40,892 bases of DNA from an uncultured Erysipelotrichaceae bacterium (GTDB taxonomy: Bacteria; Bacillota_I; Bacilli_A; Erysipelotrichales; Erysipelotrichaceae), in NCBI GenBank assembly GCA_944326795.1, contig CALVFJ010000014.1:1-40892 (forward strand), given 5' to 3'. The position numbers and the translations under genes are program-made. Below, piece by piece: positions 34,111 to 40,892 of this stretch; within the stretch, counting starts at the first letter, position 1, and each line of letters opens with the position of its first letter. The notes beneath the pieces are model-generated. The model saw nothing but the letters and a program-made list of their open reading frames with translations. It was not told the origin of the DNA and did not search any database.

Positions 34111-34116
34111 ATTATA
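34111..34116 (-). promoter_or_regulatory. -10 element of the beta-galactosidase operon
   Basis: TATAAT on the minus strand lies about 21 bases before the ATG. The -35 region is poor, which may mean that an activator is used or that expression is weak. Confidence 0.4.
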
Positions 34117-34176
34117 TAATAAAGAAAGAGGTTTTAGGCCTATTTAAAAATGTTTTAATCTTTTTAGCCTTTGTAT

Positions 34177-34182
34177 TATAAT
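34177..34182 (+). promoter_or_regulatory. -10 element of the glycogen operon
   Basis: A perfect TATAAT lies 42 bases before glgB; the -35 (TTTAAT, 34154-34159) is weak. The cre-like site begins nine bases downstream, near the expected start of transcription. Confidence 0.5.
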
Positions 34183-34191
34183 ATATTGTAG

Positions 34192-34205
34192 TGATAACGT
34201 TTTCA
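34192..34205. promoter_or_regulatory. cre-like CcpA operator of the glycogen operon
   Basis: TGATAACGTTTTCA keeps the central CG and differs from the ideal palindromic cre core TGAAAACGTTTTCA at one base. It lies just downstream of the -10, where CcpA binding would block transcription. It could also affect the divergent beta-galactosidase gene. Match by eye. Confidence 0.6.
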
Positions 34206-34224
34206 GATATGAAAGAGGTATTTT

Positions 34225-36081
34225 ATGGAAGATAAGATAATTGAAAGTTTTCATCACGGTCATTGCATAAATGCATATCGTGCTTTTGGGGCCCATTTTG
34301 CGCAAGAATCCAAAGCAGGCGTACGATTTACCGTTTGGGCGCCACATGCTCGTAAGGTTAGCGTGGTTGGAACATTTAACGATTGGCATGATGAAGGATA
34401 TCAGATGGATAGGATAAGTGACGGTGGGGTATATAGTTTATTTATACCTGGCGTTAAAGCATATGATATGTATAAGTATCGTATCGTTGATAATAGTGGC
34501 CGTACTTTTGATAAAGCTGATCCGTTTGCTTTTTATAGTGAATTGCGGCCAAATACAGCTAGCATCGTATATGATTGTTTCAATTTTAAATGGCATGATA
34601 AAACTTGGATGAAAAAACGAACCAAAAATTTTGATCGCCCAGTTAATATTTATGAAGTTTATGCTGGAGCGTGGAAGTTGAAGGAAGATGGGACACATTA
34701 TTGTTATGAAGAACTAGCTAAAGAATTGATCCCATATTGCTTGGAACACGGTTTTACCCATATCGAATTGATGCCGCTTAATGAATATCCGTTTGATGGT
34801 TCTTGGGGCTATCAAGCTAGTGGTTATTATTCTTGTACGAGCCGTTATGGTTCGCCAGGTGGTTTTGCTTATTTTGTTGATGAGTGTCATCGTCAAGGAC
34901 TTGGTGTTATAATGGATATGGTTCCGGTGCATTTTGTCAAGGATGACCATGGTTTGCGATTGTTTGATGGTCAACCGTTATTTGAATATGCCAATCAGAA
35001 TGACGCTAACAGTCAATGGGGAACATGCAACTTTGATCTTTGGAAAGAAGAAGTACGTTCTTTCTTGATGTCAGCTGGCAGCTTCTGGTGTGATATCTTC
35101 CATATTGATGGCATTAGGATCGATGCGGTTAGCAATTTGATCTATTGGGAAGGCAATAAGGATCGTGGTACCAATGAAGGCGCTTTGGCCTTTATTAGAA
35201 GGATGAACTACTATCTAAGCAAAGAGTATGATGGCTTGATGCTGATTGCGGAAGATAGCTCGGATTTTCCTAAGGTAACTTGGTCAACTTTGGATGGTGG
35301 CTTAGGTTTTGACTATAAATGGGATCTAGGCTGGATGAATGATACCTTGAATTATTTCAAGAAAGATCCGGTTTATCGTAAATGGGAGCATAATAAGCTA
35401 ACATTCTCGATGGCTTATTTCTATTCAGAACGTTTCTTGATGCCACTTAGCCATGATGAAGTAGTACATGGCAAACATACGATTGTTGATCAGATGTGGG
35501 GATTGTATGGTGAAAAATTTGCTCAGGTAAGGACGCTTTACATGTATATGTTTACCCATCCAGGCAAAAAGCTTAATTTCATGGGTAATGAGCTAGCGAT
35601 GTTTAGAGAGTTCGATGAGAAGAAAGAACTTGATTGGTTCATGCTGACCTATCCGGCACATGATGCTTTTTTGCGATATTTCAGCGATTTGTCAAAGATC
35701 TACAGCCAATATCCATCATTATATAAATATGATTATGATTATAAGGGCTTTAAATGGATCGATCCGGATAACAATGAGCAAAGCATCTACAGCTATTATC
35801 GAGAAGCAGATGATGAATGCATCATAACAGTTTTGAACATGACGCCAGTATCTAGGGCACAATTTAGATTAAAGGTCCCATATAAAGGCACCTATACGGA
35901 ATTGTTAAATTCTGAAAGAGATATCTATGGTGGCTGCAATATGTGCAATTTTAAGCCGGTTCAAAGCAAGCATGATCGTAAAAAAGGGGAAGATTATATT
36001 ACGATCGACGTTGCACCATTTGGTGGTGTGATGTTAATTTGTAAAAAACGCAAAGAAAGGAAAAAAGTAACAAATGTTTAA
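34225..36081 (+). CDS. glgB: 1,4-alpha-glucan branching enzyme
   Basis: GlgB creates alpha-1,6 branches in glycogen. The 618-residue protein has an N-terminal CBM48 domain (about 22-115, FTVWAPHARKVSVVGTFNDW), the GH13 barrel with WGYQASGYYSCTSRYG, the nucleophile D300 in GIRIDAV, acid/base E343 in IAEDSS, and SHDEVVHGK, and a C-terminal beta domain. It lacks the extra N-terminal domain of the longer E. coli enzyme, as is common in Firmicutes. AAAGAGG provides the ribosome binding site. The end overlaps glgP by eight bases. Glycogen synthase and ADP-glucose pyrophosphorylase genes are not in the window. Confidence 0.95.
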   Translation: MEDKIIESFHHGHCINAYRAFGAHFAQESKAGVRFTVWAPHARKVSVVGTFNDWHDEGYQMDRISDGGVYSLFIPGVKAYDMYKYRIVDNSGRTFDKADPFAFYSELRPNTASIVYDCFNFKWHDKTWMKKRTKNFDRPVNIYEVYAGAWKLKEDGTHYCYEELAKELIPYCLEHGFTHIELMPLNEYPFDGSWGYQASGYYSCTSRYGSPGGFAYFVDECHRQGLGVIMDMVPVHFVKDDHGLRLFDGQPLFEYANQNDANSQWGTCNFDLWKEEVRSFLMSAGSFWCDIFHIDGIRIDAVSNLIYWEGNKDRGTNEGALAFIRRMNYYLSKEYDGLMLIAEDSSDFPKVTWSTLDGGLGFDYKWDLGWMNDTLNYFKKDPVYRKWEHNKLTFSMAYFYSERFLMPLSHDEVVHGKHTIVDQMWGLYGEKFAQVRTLYMYMFTHPGKKLNFMGNELAMFREFDEKKELDWFMLTYPAHDAFLRYFSDLSKIYSQYPSLYKYDYDYKGFKWIDPDNNEQSIYSYYREADDECIITVLNMTPVSRAQFRLKVPYKGTYTELLNSERDIYGGCNMCNFKPVQSKHDRKKGEDYITIDVAPFGGVMLICKKRKERKKVTNV

Positions 36082-38482
36082 AAATAAGGAAGAATTCAAG
36101 CAAGAGTTTGCATGGAAGGTTGAATCAGTTTTTGGCCGTCCGGTAGAGGATTCGCATTTGACGGAAAAATATCTAACTTTAGGTTATATGATCAGAGACT
36201 ATGTCAGCCTAAACTGGAAAGATTCAAAATATATCGTCAGTGATAACCAAGAAAAAACCATGTATTATTTTTCGATGGAATTTTTAATGGGGCGTTTGCT
36301 GACCAATAACCTTATGAATTTAGGTATTTATGATATCGTAAAAGAGGGACTAGCAGATCTAGGGATCGATATCAATGAATTGGAAAATGTTGAAAGCGAT
36401 GCTGGTTTGGGAAACGGTGGCCTTGGCCGTTTGGCAGCTTGCTTTCTAGATAGTTTGGCAAGTCAAGGCTATGCAGGACATGGTAACTGTATTCGTTATA
36501 AGTATGGTTTGTTCAAACAATTGATCGATGATGAAGGCAATCAAATTGAAGTTCCTGATCAATGGCTGAAAGTGGGAAATGTTTGGGAGGTTCGTAAACC
36601 AAAGCATTCTTTCGATGTGAAATTTTGGGGCCGAGTTGAAATGGGCGAGATGACCCCTGAGGGTAAGATGACCTTTAATCATGTTGATTATGAAGCGGTT
36701 AGAGCGGTAGCGTATGATGTTCCGGTCGTTGGTGCTAATAACCGGCAAACTAATACCTTGCGCTTATGGAGCGCTGAGCCAAGCGAAGATCTGCCTAAAA
36801 ATAAGGATTTCCGCCATTACTTGGAAGAATTAGAAGAAATTTGTTTGAACGTTTATCCTGATGATTCAACGGAAGATGGTCGTATCTTGCGTTTGAAGCA
36901 ACAATATTTCTTTGTTAGTGCCGGCTTGCAGGCTATCGTTAAGCAGCATCTGCGTAATTATGGCACATTAGATAACTTTGCTGATAAGGTAGCTATTCAG
37001 CTGAATGATACGCACCCTGCCTTAGCGATACCTGAATTGATGCGTATCTTGATGGATGAACATCAATATGAATGGGCAGATGCATGGCGAATCGTAGTAA
37101 ATACCATGGCTTATACCAACCATACGGTATTGGCTGAAGCTTTGGAAAAATGGCCGGTATCATATGTAAAACGTTTGTTGCCACGTATATATATGATCAT
37201 CGAAGAGATCAACCGTCGTTGGTGTCAGGAAGTAAGAGAAAAATTCCCGGATAAATATTATCTTTTACAGCGTGTTTCGATCATCAAAGATGATCAGGTA
37301 TATATGGCAAGCTTAAGCGTCGTGGGTTCACACAGCATCAATGGGGTTGCTAAGATCCATAGCGATATCATCAAGAATGATGTTTTCAAAGACTTTGTCA
37401 GGATGTATCCAGAACGGTTTAATAATAAGACCAATGGTATTACGCATCGTCGCTGGTTGTTATATTCAAATCCTCAGTTGACCAAGCTGCTTGATGAAAC
37501 CATTGGCGCAGCTTATCATAAGGATTTTGATAAGATCATCGATCTAATGGAGCATGTTGATGATGAACAACTACAAAATAAATTTTTGCAGGTAAAGCGC
37601 GAAAGAAAAGTAATCTTGGCGAAGTATATCAAGGAAACTTGTGGAGTAGAAATTAATCCAGACAGCATCTTTGATGTACAAGCGAAACGTTTGCATGCGT
37701 ATAAGCGCCAATTACTGAATGTTTTCCATATCATTTATTTGTATCAACGGTTGAAGAGCGATCCAAACTTTAAGATCTATCCTCGTACCTTTATCTTTGC
37801 GGCGAAAGCAGCACCGGCTTATACATTTGCTAAACAAGTTATCAAACTGATCAATCGTATTGGCATGGTCGTTAATAATGATCCAAGCATCAATCAGATG
37901 TTGAAGGTAGTTTTCATTCCAAATTATAATGTATCGATTGCAGAGATCTTGATGAACGCAGCAGATGTGAGCGAACAGATCAGTACGGCTGGTAAAGAAG
38001 CAAGCGGTACCGGTAATATGAAATTTATGATGAATGGAGCTATTACCTTAGGAACATTAGATGGTGCGAATGTTGAGATCGATCAATTGGTAGGACGTGG
38101 TAATGATGTGATCTTTGGCTTGACCGTTGAACAAATCAAAGAAATCAAGACATACTATAACTATAATAACTATCTAAATAATGATGCGCGTTTGCGTGAT
38201 ATTTTCGAATCGCTGCGCAATGGTCCATGGGTCAAAGATATCAATGATTATCGTAAGATCTATGAGGATCTAAGCTTTAATAATGATGAATACATGTTAT
38301 TTGCGGATTTTGACAGCTATGAAAGTGCTCAAAGGGAAGTTGAAAGAAGATATCTTGACCGCGCAGGTTGGGCAAGATCATGCTTGATCAATATAGCAAA
38401 ATCTGGATATTTCTCAAGCGATCGTACGATCAGGGAATACTGTGATGATATCTGGCATATCAAACCAACTGGTTTGAAATAG
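36074..38482 (+). CDS. glgP: Glycogen/maltodextrin phosphorylase
   Basis: This enzyme shortens alpha-glucans by phosphorolysis, releasing glucose-1-phosphate. The 802 residues are full length. Visible are the N-terminal YYFSMEFLMGRLL motif, GLGNGGLGRLAACFLDS, the catalytic-region QLNDTHPALAIPELMR, FAAKAAPAY, and the pyridoxal-phosphate lysine in EASGTGNMKFMMNGA. An AAAGGA ribosome binding site sits inside the end of glgB. Its product would be used by the phosphohexomutase encoded at 28387-30084. Confidence 0.95.
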   Translation: MFKNKEEFKQEFAWKVESVFGRPVEDSHLTEKYLTLGYMIRDYVSLNWKDSKYIVSDNQEKTMYYFSMEFLMGRLLTNNLMNLGIYDIVKEGLADLGIDINELENVESDAGLGNGGLGRLAACFLDSLASQGYAGHGNCIRYKYGLFKQLIDDEGNQIEVPDQWLKVGNVWEVRKPKHSFDVKFWGRVEMGEMTPEGKMTFNHVDYEAVRAVAYDVPVVGANNRQTNTLRLWSAEPSEDLPKNKDFRHYLEELEEICLNVYPDDSTEDGRILRLKQQYFFVSAGLQAIVKQHLRNYGTLDNFADKVAIQLNDTHPALAIPELMRILMDEHQYEWADAWRIVVNTMAYTNHTVLAEALEKWPVSYVKRLLPRIYMIIEEINRRWCQEVREKFPDKYYLLQRVSIIKDDQVYMASLSVVGSHSINGVAKIHSDIIKNDVFKDFVRMYPERFNNKTNGITHRRWLLYSNPQLTKLLDETIGAAYHKDFDKIIDLMEHVDDEQLQNKFLQVKRERKVILAKYIKETCGVEINPDSIFDVQAKRLHAYKRQLLNVFHIIYLYQRLKSDPNFKIYPRTFIFAAKAAPAYTFAKQVIKLINRIGMVVNNDPSINQMLKVVFIPNYNVSIAEILMNAADVSEQISTAGKEASGTGNMKFMMNGAITLGTLDGANVEIDQLVGRGNDVIFGLTVEQIKEIKTYYNYNNYLNNDARLRDIFESLRNGPWVKDINDYRKIYEDLSFNNDEYMLFADFDSYESAQREVERRYLDRAGWARSCLINIAKSGYFSSDRTIREYCDDIWHIKPTGLK

Positions 38483-38488
38483 GACATC

Positions 38489-40627
38489 ATGCAAAATAGT
38501 GACAATATCTTAGCTTATATGGATGATTATGGGAAAGTGGTGGTTAGTGTTAATCGCCACTTTTACCAAGGGAAATGTGATTATTTCTATATAAGTGATA
38601 ATGAAGGCTTTTGCCATGACTGTGTGATCAGCCGTATCGAAGAAAGAGCGGATGCTAATATCTATGAATTAAGCATTCCTTGTGATATCAAGATTGGAAA
38701 ACAATATTACCTAGTGGAAAATCACGGGGTACAAAATGTCATCCAATATCGCTTTATCGTTAAGACCAGACAGTTTAATAATGAATTCTATTATGATGGC
38801 AGTGATCTTGGAGCACACTATCATAAACAATATACAGATTTTGCCTTATGGGCACCAACCGCAAGTAAAGTATGTGTCGAAATTGAAAACAATCATGAAA
38901 CCTATGTTTACATGATGAAACGCAGCGAAAAAGGAGTTTATCGTCTGCGAGTAAATAAAAATCTTGAAAGAGCTACATATGTATATTATGTATATGTTAA
39001 TGGCAAGGTCAATATTTCTGCTGATCCTTATGCCATAAGTTCATGTGCTAACGGCGATCGCAGTGCAGTTATCAACTTTGGACGCTTGGAAGCATTGGCT
39101 GATGATCGCTGTTGCGCTAAAATTTCTCATAATAATGAAGCCATAATTTATGAAGCTAGCGTAAGGGATCTAACTAGTTTAGCTAGCAGCGGAACTAGTA
39201 CGCATGGATTATTTCTTTCGCTTTGTGAAGCTGATACCTCATATAATGGCTATTCTACGGGCTTATCATATATCAAGGAACTTGGTATTACGCATATCCA
39301 GCTGATGCCGATCTTTGATTTTGCGACCGTTGATGAGAATCAGCGTAAGAGGCAATATAACTGGGGCTATGATCCAAGCCAGTATAATGTGCCTGATGGC
39401 AGCTTTGCTAGTGATCCTAACGATCCATATGCGCGTGTTGCGCAATTGCGAAAGATGATCAATTGTTTCCATAACAATGGTATAAGGGTCAATATGGATG
39501 TAGTTTTTAATCATATGTATGATGTAAACTATTCTGCTTTTCAAAAATGTGTACCATATTATTATTTTCGTTATAATCAAGCAGGTTATCTTTCTAATGG
39601 TTCTTATTGTGGTAACGATCTGGATTCAACCAGCTTGATGGTAAGAAAATATATTTTAGATAGCATCACTTTTTGGATGAAAAATTATGGTGTTGATGGC
39701 TTTAGATTTGATCTAATGGGCATCATAGATATTACTACCATGAATGAAGTGTTAAAAACGGCCAAAAACATCAATCCTAATGCGATGGTATACGGTGAAG
39801 GCTGGAATATGCCTACAGCTTTGGGTGATGATCAAAAAGCCAGCATGATGAATAATGATAAAATGATGGGGATCGCCCATTTTAATGATTATTTCCGTGA
39901 TGTCGTTAAAGGCAAGACCAGTGATGATGAACGTTATGATCAAGGATATATTACAGGTAATATCTATAAGATAAGGGAAATGGAATCAGCTCTGATTGCT
40001 AATTCAGCCATGGCTCGAGGTTACGATTATATCTATGCTGATCCAAATCATAGCATTAGTTTTGTTGAATGTCATGATAACTGTACCAGCTGGGATAAGA
40101 TGAAAGATTGCTGCAAAGATGCGATCCGTGAAGTGCGAATATTAAAGCATAAGATGATGATCGCTGCTGTAATGTTTGCTCAAGGTGTGCCATTTATCCA
40201 TAGCGGGCAGGAATTCTGTCGGACCAAATTGCAGTATGGCAATACTTATAATAAACCAGATACTATCAATGGTATCGATTGGTCACGGCGTTGTGCCTTT
40301 AACGATGTCGTAGAATATACCAAGGCTTGTATCAAGATAAGAAAGAAATATAAGGCTTTCAAGCTGAATAGTTCTCAAGAAATAATTTCTAGCGTGCGTT
40401 TTAATATCATTGATAATGCCGTGCTAGAGTATACGATCGTGTGTCCTGATGAAGATAACAAGATCACTGAGGTCAAGGTAGTCTTTAATCCGACCGAATA
40501 TCAGAAGTATCTAAGTTATGATAATGACTATTTCATCATTTTAGATGAGGTTGGTATGGTTGAAAGTCAGTTAGCTACGAGGGTAATCGTTGTTAAGCCT
40601 TATAGTTGTGTGGTGTTTGTTAGATAA
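38489..40627 (+). CDS. pulA: Type I pullulanase (glycogen debranching enzyme)
   Basis: This 712-residue GH13 enzyme hydrolyses alpha-1,6 branches. Family signs are the N-terminal carbohydrate-binding region (about 100-185, FALWAPTASKVCVEI), the type I pullulanase signature YNWGYDPSQYNVPDGS, the barrel motif VNMDVVFNHMYD, the nucleophile Asp in GFRFDLMGI, the acid/base Glu in YGEGWNMP, and VECHDNCTSWDKM. There is no signal peptide, so it works inside the cell on glycogen or imported branched maltodextrins. It begins six bases after glgP with only a weak AGGA ribosome binding site; a terminator closes the operon. Confidence 0.94.
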   Translation: MQNSDNILAYMDDYGKVVVSVNRHFYQGKCDYFYISDNEGFCHDCVISRIEERADANIYELSIPCDIKIGKQYYLVENHGVQNVIQYRFIVKTRQFNNEFYYDGSDLGAHYHKQYTDFALWAPTASKVCVEIENNHETYVYMMKRSEKGVYRLRVNKNLERATYVYYVYVNGKVNISADPYAISSCANGDRSAVINFGRLEALADDRCCAKISHNNEAIIYEASVRDLTSLASSGTSTHGLFLSLCEADTSYNGYSTGLSYIKELGITHIQLMPIFDFATVDENQRKRQYNWGYDPSQYNVPDGSFASDPNDPYARVAQLRKMINCFHNNGIRVNMDVVFNHMYDVNYSAFQKCVPYYYFRYNQAGYLSNGSYCGNDLDSTSLMVRKYILDSITFWMKNYGVDGFRFDLMGIIDITTMNEVLKTAKNINPNAMVYGEGWNMPTALGDDQKASMMNNDKMMGIAHFNDYFRDVVKGKTSDDERYDQGYITGNIYKIREMESALIANSAMARGYDYIYADPNHSISFVECHDNCTSWDKMKDCCKDAIREVRILKHKMMIAAVMFAQGVPFIHSGQEFCRTKLQYGNTYNKPDTINGIDWSRRCAFNDVVEYTKACIKIRKKYKAFKLNSSQEIISSVRFNIIDNAVLEYTIVCPDEDNKITEVKVVFNPTEYQKYLSYDNDYFIILDEVGMVESQLATRVIVVKPYSCVVFVR

Positions 40628-40649
40628 AAAGCTCATTAGAGCTTTTTTT
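40626..40649 (+). terminator. Rho-independent terminator after pulA
   Basis: AAAAAGCTC and GAGCTTTTT pair as a 9-bp stem with an ATTA loop and a T run. The left arm starts within the stop codon. Confidence 0.87.
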
Positions 40650-40692
40650 GTTTTGCTCGAAAAGAAAGCGCATGCAATTTAAGTGAAACAAA

Positions 40693-40721
40693 TTTACATT
40701 AAAATGAAAAATAAATGTAAA
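40693..40721. repeat. Inverted repeat upstream of the lipoprotein gene promoter
   Basis: TTTACATT (40693-40700) and AATGTAAA (40714-40721) are perfect inverted copies with a 13-base spacer. The right arm ends five bases before the -35, a typical position for an activator or repressor site. The binding protein is unknown. Confidence 0.5.
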
Positions 40722-40726
40722 AAATA

Positions 40727-40754
40727 TTGACAAATGTTTTCACGGTGGTATACT
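40727..40754 (+). promoter_or_regulatory. Strong promoter of the lipoprotein gene
   Basis: A consensus TTGACA (40727-40732) and TATACT (40749-40754) are spaced by 16 bases, about 28 bases before the ATG. The downstream GGGGG is a likely ribosome binding site. Confidence 0.78.
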
Positions 40755-40782
40755 AATGATATTTAAAAAAGGGGGAAACCAC

Positions 40783-40892
40783 ATGAAAAAGATGAAAAAG
40801 GTATTAAGCTTGCTCCTGTGCATGCTGCTGATGGTTGGATGTTCTTCTGGCAATGATGGACAAGCAGGTACCACAACAAATGAAACAAGCGG
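40783..40892 (+). CDS. Lipoprotein, N-terminal fragment (possible sugar-binding protein)
   Basis: Only the first 36 codons are inside the window. They encode a lipoprotein signal peptide: lysines at the start, a leucine-rich core and the lipobox MVGC with Cys20, then a short Ser/Gly/Thr/Asn-rich linker. This form is typical of the binding protein of a sugar ABC importer, and a maltodextrin binder would fit after glgB-glgP-pulA. That function is a guess from context. A consensus promoter and an inverted repeat precede it, so it has its own control. Confidence 0.75.
   Translation, partial: MKKMKKVLSLLLCMLLMVGCSSGNDGQAGTTTNETS

Noticed and set aside
40727..40745. cre-like reading of TGACAAATGTTTTCA at the lipoprotein promoter.
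   Set aside because: The spacing between the TG and CA ends is one base too long and the central CG is absent.
1..40892. CRISPR arrays, tRNA or rRNA genes, prophage structural genes.
   Set aside because: No regularly spaced repeats, cloverleaf-like sequences or rRNA motifs were seen; the only mobile element recognised is the group II intron tail.

Overview
The window is chromosomal DNA of a low-GC Gram-positive bacterium. An anaerobic gut Firmicute of the Erysipelotrichia type fits best; this is inferred from gene content and order, not proven. Supporting points are the yybS-gdpP-rplI-dnaB order, an HPr with both His15 and Ser46, CcpA-type operators, FtsEX with an M23 hydrolase, and strong AAGGAGG ribosome binding sites. 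Genes use the standard code: TGG is Trp and TGA is a stop. No tRNA, rRNA or CRISPR array was seen.

Layout. 1-385 is the 3' end of a group II intron (maturase C-terminus plus domains V and VI). It abuts a VanZ-like gene on the minus strand and supplies that gene's last codons. 887-8418 is a cell-envelope and repair block: a YitT-family membrane protein, ftsE, ftsX, a secreted coiled-coil M23 hydrolase, a CtpA/CtpB protease and uvrB. 8493-14201 holds a kinase-less PASTA protein, then two tandemly duplicated MacB/FtsX-type permeases and their ATPase. 14288-15933 is an Lrp-type regulator overlapping an aminotransferase. 16050-17077 is rpsF-ssb-rpsR, with a strong promoter, a candidate S6:S18 leader and a terminator. 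17136-25599 is a long, tightly packed run: yybS-like, gdpP, rplI, dnaB, a LysM-G5-M23 hydrolase, walJ, htrA and rlmH. The walR, walK, walH and walI genes that often precede walJ are absent here.

25627-27938 is a damage-response cassette: a YolD-like gene and a Y-family polymerase on the minus strand, divergent from a self-cleaving LexA/CI-like repressor. A perfect inverted repeat lies in the shared promoter region. 28054-30084 encodes HPr and a phosphoglucomutase/phosphomannomutase. 30096-34089 (minus strand) holds a lipoprotein beta-galactosidase, a GNAT acetyltransferase and a decayed second GNAT gene. 34225-40627 is glgB-glgP-pulA, followed at the window edge by the start of a lipoprotein gene with a strong promoter.

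How the genes fit together. Several modules serve wall remodelling: FtsEX with its hydrolase, CtpA, the PASTA protein, and the M23 hydrolase with WalJ and HtrA. Carbon control is suggested by HPr with cre-like sites at ptsH and glgB, and by phosphoglucomutase linking glycogen phosphorylase to glycolysis. The best candidates for new biology are the divergent SOS-like operator, the rebuilt wal locus, the kinase-less cysteine-containing PASTA protein, and a strong excess of GATC that seems to shape codon choice.
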